Part shown: piece after piece, positions 17,351 through 23,879 of the stretch | Layout: every line of letters begins with the position of its first letter | Position numbering within the stretch: the stretch's first letter is position 1 | Program-made: the position numbers and the translations under genes | The notes under the pieces: generated by a model | Told to the model about the DNA's origin: nothing | Database searches by the model: none | The model's input: the letters and a program-made list of their open reading frames with translations, nothing else | From: Bacteroidales bacterium | Lineage (GTDB): Bacteria; Bacteroidota; Bacteroidia; Bacteroidales; VadinHA17 | Assembly: GCA_020201035.1 (NCBI GenBank) | Contig: JAIVHO010000044.1 | Location: forward strand, 1-32,532 | Length of the DNA stretch: 32,532 bases | Direction of reading: 5' to 3'

Positions 17351-17455
17351 TTTAGCAGCCTCCGGAAGCCCTCTTTTTGGCAGGAGGTGCTGCTACTGCC
17401 GGGGTCGGCAAACAACCATCTTTTAGCAGCCTCCGGAAGCCCTCTTTTTGGCAGG
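17351..17455. repeat. 34-bp exact direct repeat duplicating the end of the rhodanese gene
   Basis: Bases 17351-17384 and 17422-17455 are identical over 34 bp and both encode (minus strand) PAKKRASGGC plus the TAA stop. The period is 71 bp, not a multiple of three, so the second copy lies one frame off the gene. The DNA between reads, in the shifted frame, through KDGC and an Ala/Pro-rich stretch into the second PAKKRASGGC. Confidence 0.9.
17352..17422 (-). other. Out-of-frame extension: second copy of the Cys tail
   Basis: A -1 shift at the heptamer C-AAA-AAG (plus coordinates 17450-17444, codons for PA-KK) opens a frame that passes the normal stop and ends at the second copy's TAA (17352-17354). 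It adds about 30 residues with KDGC and a second PAKKRASGGC. Whether it is used, a decayed tail, or an indel in the assembly cannot be told from sequence alone. Confidence 0.45.
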
Positions 17456-18043
17456 CCGTTTGGTTATCGCCGGCAGTGGTGCTTCAACATCTGCCGGAGC
17501 TGTTTCTGCACCGGCATCACCGCCCAGTGCCTTTGATGCTCCCATACGGAAATTGTACCGTGCTATCTCTTCATCCGGACTTGTTGAAGATGGTCTCTCC
17601 GGGTTCATAATAACCTCTGCCCAGTAGTTGAGTCCTCCTTCCAGAACGTAGTTATTACGGTAACCCAGCTGACTGGTTATCATCCATGCTTCATTTGCCT
17701 TAACCGAACCATTGCTATAGAATACATTAAGCATCATATCCTGATCAACGAGATACCTGTAGTCACTGTTCAGAAGATCTGTCATTGGAAGGTTTACGGC
17801 TCCGGGAAGGTGAAACGCCTGGTACTCCTCCGGACTTCTGAGGTCGATAAGCCTTATTACAGGGTTATCCTCAACCAGAAAAGCGGCCACCTCATCAGGT
17901 GATATAAATTGTGACTTTCCGTGCAGGTCCTCCAGCATATCATCTGCTCCAACGCGGTATTGCATTGTTCTGCTCTGCGGCACTGCGGCTATAATAAGTC
18001 CGAGTGCAAAAAATACAACTGTGAAAATTACTCTTGGCTTCAT
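17423..18043 (-). CDS. Exported rhodanese-fold protein, active-site Cys lost, C-terminal GGC tail
   Basis: The 206-aa protein has an N-terminal signal peptide or anchor (residues 5-22), then a rhodanese fold (about 45-145): ISPDEVAAFL, VIRLIDLRSPEEYQAFHLPGA, the active-site strand LNVFYSNGS, and YVLEGGLNYW. In active rhodaneses the loop reads (Y)C-x-x-G; here Ser110 (AGC) replaces the sulfur-carrying Cys. The only Cys of the whole protein is the last residue, Cys206, at the end of a roughly 35-residue Ala/Pro/Lys linker ending KKRASGGC. This recalls the C-terminal GGCGG arm of SoxY. It is the last gene of the psr/YeeE/YedE run, 157 bp after YedE. I infer a periplasmic sulfur carrier or docking protein rather than a classical thiosulfate sulfurtransferase. 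Confidence 0.85.
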   Translation of the reverse strand: MKPRVIFTVVFFALGLIIAAVPQSRTMQYRVGADDMLEDLHGKSQFISPDEVAAFLVEDNPVIRLIDLRSPEEYQAFHLPGAVNLPMTDLLNSDYRYLVDQDMMLNVFYSNGSVKANEAWMITSQLGYRNNYVLEGGLNYWAEVIMNPERPSSTSPDEEIARYNFRMGASKALGGDAGAETAPADVEAPLPAITKRPAKKRASGGC

Positions 18044-18071
18044 AATTATCTCTTTTATAGTTCTTATCTGT

Positions 18072-18089
18072 TAAGATGAAGGCATCTTA
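18072..18089. other. Hairpin in the leader of the rhodanese gene
   Basis: TAAGATG-AAGG-CATCTTA is a perfect 7-bp stem with a 4-base loop, 29 bases upstream of the rhodanese ATG. It may be an intercistronic processing or stability element between yedE and the rhodanese gene. Confidence 0.4.
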
Positions 18090-18200
18090 TTTCAATTCCT
18101 TAATATAAGTTACGTCAATCTGATTGTCTAACTGTCAAACAATAACCGTACCATATAATTGGCTTATTGCAAACCTGTCAGGCAACACCTCTTCCAGCTA

Positions 18201-18791
18201 TTAATACTCTACTTTTTTACTTCTTTTCTCAAACCATTCTGCCAGCCAGAATGCTCCTGAGGCCATTGCAATAAACAGCAGTGCCATTACACCATCAGAA
18301 ACATTCAATATCTCTGATATTTTTACCATACCCATCGGTTTGGCGTTATAGAGCCCCTCAAGAAGTGGATACCCTTCTGTGAACATAAGAACTCCGATAA
18401 AGAGTCCGCCCACGAAAACCATAGCGTCTATCTTACCAATTGCTGCACCGCAGAGGCTTGTTCCGGGACAGAATCCGCCCATTATAAATCCGGCTCCCAT
18501 AATTACTCCACCTGCTATCGCTGAGGTAAGGAATGTGGGGTTAATATAGACCATATCCATATCTATCCATCCGAAGAGAGAGAAGAAGAGCAGGCCTGTC
18601 ATAGCCGTTATTCCTGCCGTAAAAAATACCTTAAGTACTACCATATCGTATCCGTAGAAGACGCCTGCCAGCTTCCTGCTCGATGAAAACCCGCTGCTTT
18701 CCAGCACAAATCCGAATCCTATGCCAATAATAAATGCCAGCAGGAGATCAGTCTCCGGCGAAATTATTCCGTTTGTTATAAGTGGTCCCAT
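18201..18791 (-). CDS. YeeE/YedE family half-size sulfur transporter (GFCPGT half)
   Basis: I choose ATG 18791 (196 aa) because the longer frame from 18860 overlaps the upstream gene's end and starts with unlikely hydrophilic residues. It has about five to six membrane segments. The hallmark is GGFCPGTSLCGAAIGKIDA (near residues 95-115), the conserved Cys motif of the YeeE/YedE (DUF395, Sulf_transp) family. The family includes the bacterial thiosulfate importer TsuA, where conserved cysteines relay thiosulfate through the membrane. It ends with a charged cytoplasmic tail (EKRSKKVEY). It is the second of two split halves, with the partner gene ending 19 bp upstream, as in the PmpA/PmpB pairs of Bacteroidota and Proteobacteria. 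Confidence 0.88.
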   Translation of the reverse strand: MGPLITNGIISPETDLLLAFIIGIGFGFVLESSGFSSSRKLAGVFYGYDMVVLKVFFTAGITAMTGLLFFSLFGWIDMDMVYINPTFLTSAIAGGVIMGAGFIMGGFCPGTSLCGAAIGKIDAMVFVGGLFIGVLMFTEGYPLLEGLYNAKPMGMVKISEILNVSDGVMALLFIAMASGAFWLAEWFEKRSKKVEY

Positions 18792-18810
18792 TGTATTATC
18801 CTTTATCTTG

Positions 18811-19341
18811 TTAAATCCAGTTTTTCCTGAAGAAGTATGCCAGTCCGTATGCGGTTGCAAATATTGTCATCATTGTAACAATTCCGCCGAACGAAAAAAC
18901 TGCCATCCCGCTGAGTGCTGCACCGCTGGTACATCCCCGTCCTATCTGTGAGCCCAGGCCGAACAGTATGCCCCCGGCCAGGGCAAATATAAGCCTGCGG
19001 CGCGAGGTTATCCGCGGACTGTGTTCCACCTTGAACTTAAGTCTGTTGGCCAGTACCCCTGAAATAAATCCGCCTACAATAACTCCCAGCACATGAAACA
19101 CCAGCCATGCCTTAAGAGGCTGGGGATGCAGCTCCAGGTATTCGGAATAGAACGCACTGTTTTCTGTATGGTTGGGGGCAACGATATCCACCGCCTCCAC
19201 CACCACGCTTTTAACGGCGCCGCTCGCTCCCAGTCCGCGACCACTCACAAAATTGGCTGCAATCAGCACAATGCCCAGAAGCACACCTCCCAGATATGGG
19301 TTAATGTACTTTTTAGACCTCTCAACTCCTCTCTCATTCAT
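18811..19341 (-). CDS. YeeE/YedE family half-size sulfur transporter (GRGCTSG half)
   Basis: The 176-aa membrane protein has a first segment at about 17-35 (GGVLLGIVLIAANFVSGRG), a long periplasmic loop (about 40-75, EAVDIVAPNHTENSAFYSEY), then three or four further segments. The family motif is IGRGCTSGAALSGMAVFSFGG (about residues 132-152). It pairs with the following YeeE/YedE half, and together they would rebuild a full-length transporter like TsuA. The substrate could be thiosulfate, sulfide or polysulfide; the neighbourhood of a Psr/Phs-type reductase favours reduced sulfur compounds. The 172 bp upstream hold three spaced direct repeats, so it may have its own control as well as read-through from the oxidoreductase genes. 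Confidence 0.88.
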   Translation of the reverse strand: MNERGVERSKKYINPYLGGVLLGIVLIAANFVSGRGLGASGAVKSVVVEAVDIVAPNHTENSAFYSEYLELHPQPLKAWLVFHVLGVIVGGFISGVLANRLKFKVEHSPRITSRRRLIFALAGGILFGLGSQIGRGCTSGAALSGMAVFSFGGIVTMMTIFATAYGLAYFFRKNWI

Positions 19342-19395
19342 ATTAATTAATTTTAAACCTGTTAATCTCCTAATTTCTCCAATGCCGACTTTTTA

Positions 19396-19507
19396 TTAAC
19401 TCATCAACCTGCCTTGCTGAATCACCAATCTAAAAATCTTTTAACTCATCAACCTGCTTTAAATGACATCAGCTCACTTTCCATTTTATTACCATCAACC
19501 TGCTTTA
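19396..19507. repeat. Three spaced direct repeats between nrfD and the YeeE gene
   Basis: TTAACTCATCAACCTGC occurs at 19396-19412 and 19441-19457, and the CATCAACCTGCTTTA core recurs at 19493-19507 (also in copy 2). The CATCAACCTGC cores start at 19402, 19447 and 19493, a period of 45-46 bp. They lie directly after the nrfD stop and upstream of the yeeE start. Confidence 0.7.
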
Positions 19508-19513
19508 CATATA

Positions 19514-20455
19514 TCAATAGAGCCATCTGCTCACCTGACCAGCGTTGGCTATTATAAACCGGAGCATAATACCGCCAAAGATCACCAGTGATGCCGGTAT
19601 TATTGCAGGCACCCTGAATTTTGCCAGCTCCATGGCTTCAAGTATTGCAGGCAGCACCAGTCCCATACCTACCACCAGCACCCAGAAGGGGGCTGTATAC
19701 GGTCCTCCCAGGAAGAGGGCTGCTGCATCAATCTGCACCTGTGTGCTGGCAAGAAACCCCATAAACATATGTACTATAAAAAACAGTTCAACTATTATCA
19801 GTCCCAGGTCAATACGGCTGAACATCATTCTCTCTTTATGTGAGCGTGCCAGTATAATTATTGTTGCTGCGCCTGTTGAGAGTCCGGATGTCAGAAAGAG
19901 CGGCCCAAGGATGGATGTGTTCCATAACGGCCGTGCATTAAAGGCAGAAAAGAGAATTCCTGTATATATTCCAAGAATTACCGATAGAACGACCAGTGCC
20001 CATGCCAGCGGAATAATATGACGCCTGAAAAACTCTTCCAGGGTATCCAGAAAGGTAAATTTCCATTTCCACTGCGGGAATATCTCCCTGATATTAAGGG
20101 CCGCCCAGAGAAAAGAGAGAGGTGTTATTGCAATCAGTGTCCAGGCGCCCCATGACATTGGCGACTCAAGCTTTATTGTTGTATATAGTCTCCAGAAATA
20201 GAGCTGATGTTTAAGATCAAGAAAAAGAGCTATAAGTCCCAGCACCAGAGCCAAAGGGGCTACAAACGGAGCATAAACCACAGCGCCGCGGTATTTATCC
20301 CCTTTCCCAAGTATGGTATATAGACCGGCAAAAAAGAGTATCCCTGCTGCCAGTCCACCCAGGAAAAGGTAGAGGGGAATCTGCCAGTGCCATATATGCA
20401 GTACGGGATCTATATTGGGATTCATCCTCCCGCTTATTATCAGTTCTTCCTTCAT
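19514..20455 (-). CDS. nrfD: NrfD/PsrC-type membrane quinol/menaquinone subunit
   Basis: The 313-aa polytopic protein has eight or more membrane segments. It opens with IDPVLHIWHWQIPLYLFLGGLAAGILFFAGLY (read in parts), the NrfD entry with conserved His/Trp and the GGLAAG turn, and contains GLSTGAATIIILARSHKERM and FFIVHMFMGFLAS. This family anchors molybdopterin or cytochrome oxidoreductases to the inner membrane and exchanges electrons with menaquinone at a periplasmic site. Its gene starts 12 bp after the ferredoxin subunit stop. With the two genes upstream it forms a Psr/Phs-like three-subunit complex. The direction (polysulfide/thiosulfate reduction or sulfur oxidation) is not fixed by sequence. 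Confidence 0.9.
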   Translation of the reverse strand: MKEELIISGRMNPNIDPVLHIWHWQIPLYLFLGGLAAGILFFAGLYTILGKGDKYRGAVVYAPFVAPLALVLGLIALFLDLKHQLYFWRLYTTIKLESPMSWGAWTLIAITPLSFLWAALNIREIFPQWKWKFTFLDTLEEFFRRHIIPLAWALVVLSVILGIYTGILFSAFNARPLWNTSILGPLFLTSGLSTGAATIIILARSHKERMMFSRIDLGLIIVELFFIVHMFMGFLASTQVQIDAAALFLGGPYTAPFWVLVVGMGLVLPAILEAMELAKFRVPAIIPASLVIFGGIMLRFIIANAGQVSRWLY

Positions 20456-20467
20456 TTTTCCTGCTTT

Positions 20468-21001
20468 TTAGGTAAGAAAATATATCTGTGGTTGTGTTCC
20501 TGCTTCCGGGATCAGGGTTTTATATTCCCTGGTTCTGATAACCCCTGAGACATCGCTGCCCGGGTCATCAATATCACCGAAGTAGAGACATTTTGTGGGA
20601 CACACGGCTACGCATGCAGGATCATCTCCATGCTTTACCCGATGCTCACAGAAGGTACATTTATCGGCATATCCGTCAGGATGTGAAAATCGTGCATCAT
20701 AGGGGCACGAGGTAATACATGCACCACAACCTATACACTTATCATGTTCAACAAGCACAATACCTCCTTCTACTATCTTTGAGGCTCCTGTAGGACAACA
20801 TCTCACACACGGCGCATTATCGCAGTGGTTGCATCGCTCCGAGCGGATCTCTGTCTTCAGCTCTGGGTATGTTCCGAAGTTAACCTCCACAACCCAGTCA
20901 CGTGCAAATCCGTGCGGCACATCATTCTCGGTCTGACAGGCCACAACACAATCGCTGCATCCCACACATTTAGCGGTATCAACTGCCATTGCGTATCTCA
21001 T
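20468..21001 (-). CDS. Four-cluster ferredoxin subunit of the molybdopterin oxidoreductase (PsrB/PhsB-like)
   Basis: The 177-aa protein has four Cys clusters that would hold four [4Fe-4S] centres: CVGCSDCVVAC (near residue 12), CNHCDNAPCVRCCPTGA (near 57), CIGCGACITSCPYDA (near 90), and CTFCEH with CVAVCPT (near 115-135). There is no signal peptide; such subunits travel with their Tat-exported catalytic partner. It passes electrons between the membrane quinol site of the NrfD subunit and the Mo/W cofactor of the catalytic subunit. It is 23 bp after the catalytic gene and 12 bp before nrfD. Confidence 0.93.
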   Translation of the reverse strand: MRYAMAVDTAKCVGCSDCVVACQTENDVPHGFARDWVVEVNFGTYPELKTEIRSERCNHCDNAPCVRCCPTGASKIVEGGIVLVEHDKCIGCGACITSCPYDARFSHPDGYADKCTFCEHRVKHGDDPACVAVCPTKCLYFGDIDDPGSDVSGVIRTREYKTLIPEAGTQPQIYFLT

Positions 21002-21024
21002 ATCTTTTTCTCTCTTTTTTGTTA

Positions 21025-23253
21025 TTATGAAATCACCTCTTCCGGTTCAAAAAGGAAGGTGACAAAATTCTCCCTCATCCCGGTTCCTCCCATTACGGGG
21101 TCAATTTTCACATTGGTTATCAGCTGGGTATCGCTTGCTCCCTTACCAAAACATCTTGTTAGCAATTTGTTTCCGTGGCCGAATCCGTGAACCATATATA
21201 CAGAGTCCCAGCGGATACGCTCTGTTACTCTCACCTTAATGGGGAAATTAGAGACAACCCCATCCTGGTTCCTGAGCCATACCTCCATTCCGTTTTCAAT
21301 ACCCCATCTTTTTGCTATTGCCGGATTCACCCATACATTATTCTCATCCATCAGGTTACGCAGGTGCTGGTTATTTGATGTTCTGCTAAAGGTATGCATG
21401 GGGGCCCTACCGTAAATCAGCCGGTAATAACCCTCCGGCGGCTGGGGATGGGGTGTATATTTTGGCATTGGGTCAAAACCTTCGGCCGCCAGCTGGGTGG
21501 AGTAGAGTTCAATCTTACCGGTAGCCGTTCCGAATTCAATATCCTCACCTGGTGCAAAATATATATCGTCATATGACCTTGGAAGCACCTTAACCCCTAT
21601 CCTCTTCATCTCATCGAGTGATGAATCAACCTGTTTCAACTGCCATTCTAGCAGTTCCTCAATATTCTCCCATGGATAGTACTCTTTCAGCCCCAGTTTG
21701 AGTCCCAGTTCCCTGGCTATCCACCAGCCCGGCTTACTGTTATACTGAGGCTCAAAAGCAGGCATCCTGAGTGCCATGGTAGGCACCCTTCCAGGACTTA
21801 CCCTAATATCATCATACCGCTCAAGATAGGTAGCCTCCGGTAATACAACATCTGCATACCCTGTGATCTCCATTGGCATAATATCTACGGCAACTATCAA
21901 CTCAAGCTTATCAATTGCTTCAAGCGTCCTCCTTTTATCAGGCAGTGTCTCTATAAGGTTTGTGGCATCCACAAACCAGGCCTTCACAAACGGCTCCCTC
22001 TCCCCGTCGGGGATTGATGCGTCAACAAGCACATTTGAGACTCCTTCACCTGCCAGCACATATTTATCAGGATAGTAGTCGCGCCATGTACGTGCAGGTT
22101 TGGGAAACTCAGGTCCTGGCATCTGGGGCAGGCTTATCCTGTCAGGGTTGTAGAATCCGCCCCTGCGGCCCCATGAACCAAGCAATGCATTGAGAATTGC
22201 GACAGTTCTAAGACGCTGGGTATCATCACCGTACCATGTTGTGTGCCGACCCGGATGTATGATAACAGCCGGTGAGGCATTGAACATCTCCCTGGCAGTA
22301 TCCCTTATCACATCAGGTTTAATAGTGGTAATGCCGTATGCCCACTCAGGTGTGAAGCTACGCACATGAGCCTTCAGCTGATCAAAGCCAAAGGTATACT
22401 TCTCAACATACTCCTTATCATACCATCCCTCAGTGATCAGAACATTAATCCACGCCAGAAGGAGTGCCATATCAGTAGCCGGCTTTATTGGCAGCCAGAA
22501 CTTCGATTTTCCTGCTGCGGTTGAAAACCGGGGGTCTACAGTAATTATTGAAGCGCCCTTATCTATTGCATCAGACATCTCCTGCACCTGTCCGTTATGC
22601 ATATTTTCACCGATGTGCGAACCAATCAGAACAAGGCATTTTGTATCCCGTATATCGGTACGTTCAGGAGAGCCTATTGTTTCGCCAAATGTGAGATAGA
22701 ATGCCTCTTCGCGCGGACCCTTACATTGTGCATATGAAGGAGCCGCATAGGTTGACGACCCAAATGCCTTCAACATATCGTTAAAATAGGCACTCCCTGT
22801 ACGGTGCGAAAAAAGGGCTATGCTTTCGGGACCCGACTCCGCCGCGATACCCTTCATCTTTTCGGCAATATAGTCAAGAGCTTCATCCCATGTTGCCTCC
22901 CTGAATGTCTGGTTACCCCTTTCACCTGTGCGTATCAGAGGAGTCTTCAGTCTGTCAGGATCAAGATATGTTCCTACTCCACCTGTTCCCCTGGGACAGA
23001 GCCGCCCGTTGCAGTTGGGATCATCAGCATTCCCCTCCAGCTTCCAGATGGTGCCATCCTCCTTCTTGTATGTCCAGCCGGCACACTTCCAGAAACAGAT
23101 TTCACAAACCATTGGTGTACGGTATAATCCGGCCGACAGAGGATCAGCTGGTGAGAAGAAGGTATTATTCAGTGCCTTAAGGGCCGGATTTGCAAGAGCG
23201 ATGGAGGCTGTTCCCAGTCCTGCAATTTTGATAAAGTCCCTCCTGTTTGCCAT
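21025..23253 (-). CDS. Tat-exported molybdopterin oxidoreductase, PsrA/PhsA type
   Basis: The 742-aa protein is close to known PsrA/PhsA length (about 760). A twin-arginine signal NRRDFIKIAGLGTAS opens the protein, so it folds in the cytosol and acts outside the membrane. A [4Fe-4S] site is formed by Cys50, Cys53, Cys57 and Cys86 (CEICFWKC, then RLCPRGTGG). The likely Mo ligand is Cys177 in SYAQCKGPREEAF. GSHIGENMHNGQ and VVLPEATYLERYDDI are DMSO-reductase-family cofactor loops, and the dinucleotide-binding C-terminal domain begins near 600. It would reduce (or oxidise) a sulfur compound such as polysulfide, tetrathionate or thiosulfate. Arsenate reductase ArrA and others in this family cannot be fully excluded, but the YeeE/YedE and rhodanese genes after it favour sulfur. 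No TorD/DmsD-type chaperone gene is nearby. Confidence 0.9.
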   Translation of the reverse strand: MANRRDFIKIAGLGTASIALANPALKALNNTFFSPADPLSAGLYRTPMVCEICFWKCAGWTYKKEDGTIWKLEGNADDPNCNGRLCPRGTGGVGTYLDPDRLKTPLIRTGERGNQTFREATWDEALDYIAEKMKGIAAESGPESIALFSHRTGSAYFNDMLKAFGSSTYAAPSYAQCKGPREEAFYLTFGETIGSPERTDIRDTKCLVLIGSHIGENMHNGQVQEMSDAIDKGASIITVDPRFSTAAGKSKFWLPIKPATDMALLLAWINVLITEGWYDKEYVEKYTFGFDQLKAHVRSFTPEWAYGITTIKPDVIRDTAREMFNASPAVIIHPGRHTTWYGDDTQRLRTVAILNALLGSWGRRGGFYNPDRISLPQMPGPEFPKPARTWRDYYPDKYVLAGEGVSNVLVDASIPDGEREPFVKAWFVDATNLIETLPDKRRTLEAIDKLELIVAVDIMPMEITGYADVVLPEATYLERYDDIRVSPGRVPTMALRMPAFEPQYNSKPGWWIARELGLKLGLKEYYPWENIEELLEWQLKQVDSSLDEMKRIGVKVLPRSYDDIYFAPGEDIEFGTATGKIELYSTQLAAEGFDPMPKYTPHPQPPEGYYRLIYGRAPMHTFSRTSNNQHLRNLMDENNVWVNPAIAKRWGIENGMEVWLRNQDGVVSNFPIKVRVTERIRWDSVYMVHGFGHGNKLLTRCFGKGASDTQLITNVKIDPVMGGTGMRENFVTFLFEPEEVIS

Positions 23254-23290
23254 ACTCTGTATCCTTCGTAAAACTTTATTTAGAGTTAAT

Positions 23291-23324
23291 CTATATATTT
23301 ATATAGTTAGATTTGTTGGCAAAT
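23291..23324. promoter_or_regulatory. Two palindromes at the psr operon start: candidate operators
   Basis: CTATATA-TT-TATATAG (23291-23306) lies in the predicted leader. ATTTG-TTGG-CAAAT (23311-23324) covers the -7 box. Both are perfect dyads. They could bind a repressor or a Crp/Fnr-like factor; no regulator gene is adjacent to say which. Confidence 0.4.
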
Positions 23325-23350
23325 ATATATCTAGCAAATGAATTGATAAA
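23320..23350 (-). promoter_or_regulatory. Promoter of the psr-type operon
   Basis: Minus strand: TTTA (23350-23347), 19 bases, TATATTTG (23327-23320). Expected start near 23313, leaving a roughly 60-base leader. The -7 box is overlapped by the dyad ATTTG-N4-CAAAT (23311-23324). Confidence 0.6.
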
Positions 23351-23399
23351 ACATTTTGTTAATAAAATAACAGAAATATGCAATTTATCACTTTTTTGT

Positions 23400-23774
23400 A
23401 TCCATTTAGCGAAAACGGGGAGTCTTTTTTTAATTACAATTTACCAAAAACTGTGAGCTGGTCTAAACTACCATCCGTAGAGAAAGAGAAGGCTATACTC
23501 ATCAGCGGTTAAAGGAACCGGGTAAGTATTTTTTCATTACCACATTGCGAAAAAAGGGAGTTTATTTTTATTACCATCCGGAGAGAAGGGGATCCTTTTT
23601 TTCATTACTATTTAGCGAAAACGGAGAGGTCTTTTTTATTAAAATAAAACAAAAGGAGGGAGCTGATTTTCATTACGATCCGGAGGAAGCAGGTAAGCCT
23701 TTTACCTTTACCATCCGTATAGAAAGCGAAGGCTGTTCCCATCAGCGGTTAAAGGAACCGGGTAAGCTTTTTTC
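23400..23774. repeat. Degenerate tandem array, about 11 units with a 34-bp period
   Basis: Units begin ATTAC or variants at about 23400, 23433, 23467, 23501, 23536, 23570, 23604, 23638, 23672, 23707 and 23741, so the steps are 33-35 bp. Each unit runs ATTACCATCCGG-type head, purine-rich GAGAAAGGGA middle, and a T-run (often TTTTTTTC) at its end. Units 3+4 and 10+11 are the closest pair: 57 bp with 5 mismatches (23470-23526 and 23710-23766). There are no unique spacers, so this is not CRISPR. The period is not a multiple of 3, so it is not a protein repeat. Confidence 0.8.
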
Positions 23775-23879
23775 AGCAGCAGAAAAATAAGTCATATTCT
23801 GCAGCATATAACAACAGACTTTCAACTTTGGAGAATATTATTACATTTGTCCGGTAACATAAACCCAAAAAAATTAGCG

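Larger units (their letters stand above)
23254..23879. other. 626-bp divergent control region between psr operon and AGCS symporter
   Basis: From left to right: psr leader with two dyads, psr promoter, an AT-rich spacer, the 34-bp-period tandem array (23400-23774), a GCAGAA/TTCTGC inverted repeat (23779-23802) and a weak -7-like CAACTTTG (23823-23830) before the symporter gene. I see no convincing gene here. Confidence 0.6.

Noticed and set aside
21025-23253. Arsenate respiratory reductase ArrA or formate dehydrogenase
   Set aside because: Length (742 aa) and the sulfur-gene neighbourhood fit PsrA/PhsA better; no arsenic genes are present and the metal ligand position is Cys rather than selenocysteine. 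This remains a judgement, not proof.
23400-23774. CRISPR array
   Set aside because: Units vary throughout, no constant repeat alternates with unique spacers, and no cas gene is in the window.
23545-23790. An 81-codon + strand ORF with apparent protein repeats (HYHPE/FSENGE-like words)
   Set aside because: It lies wholly inside the 34-bp DNA array; the period is not a multiple of three, so the resemblance between translated units comes from DNA repeats. There is no signal, domain or ribosome site.
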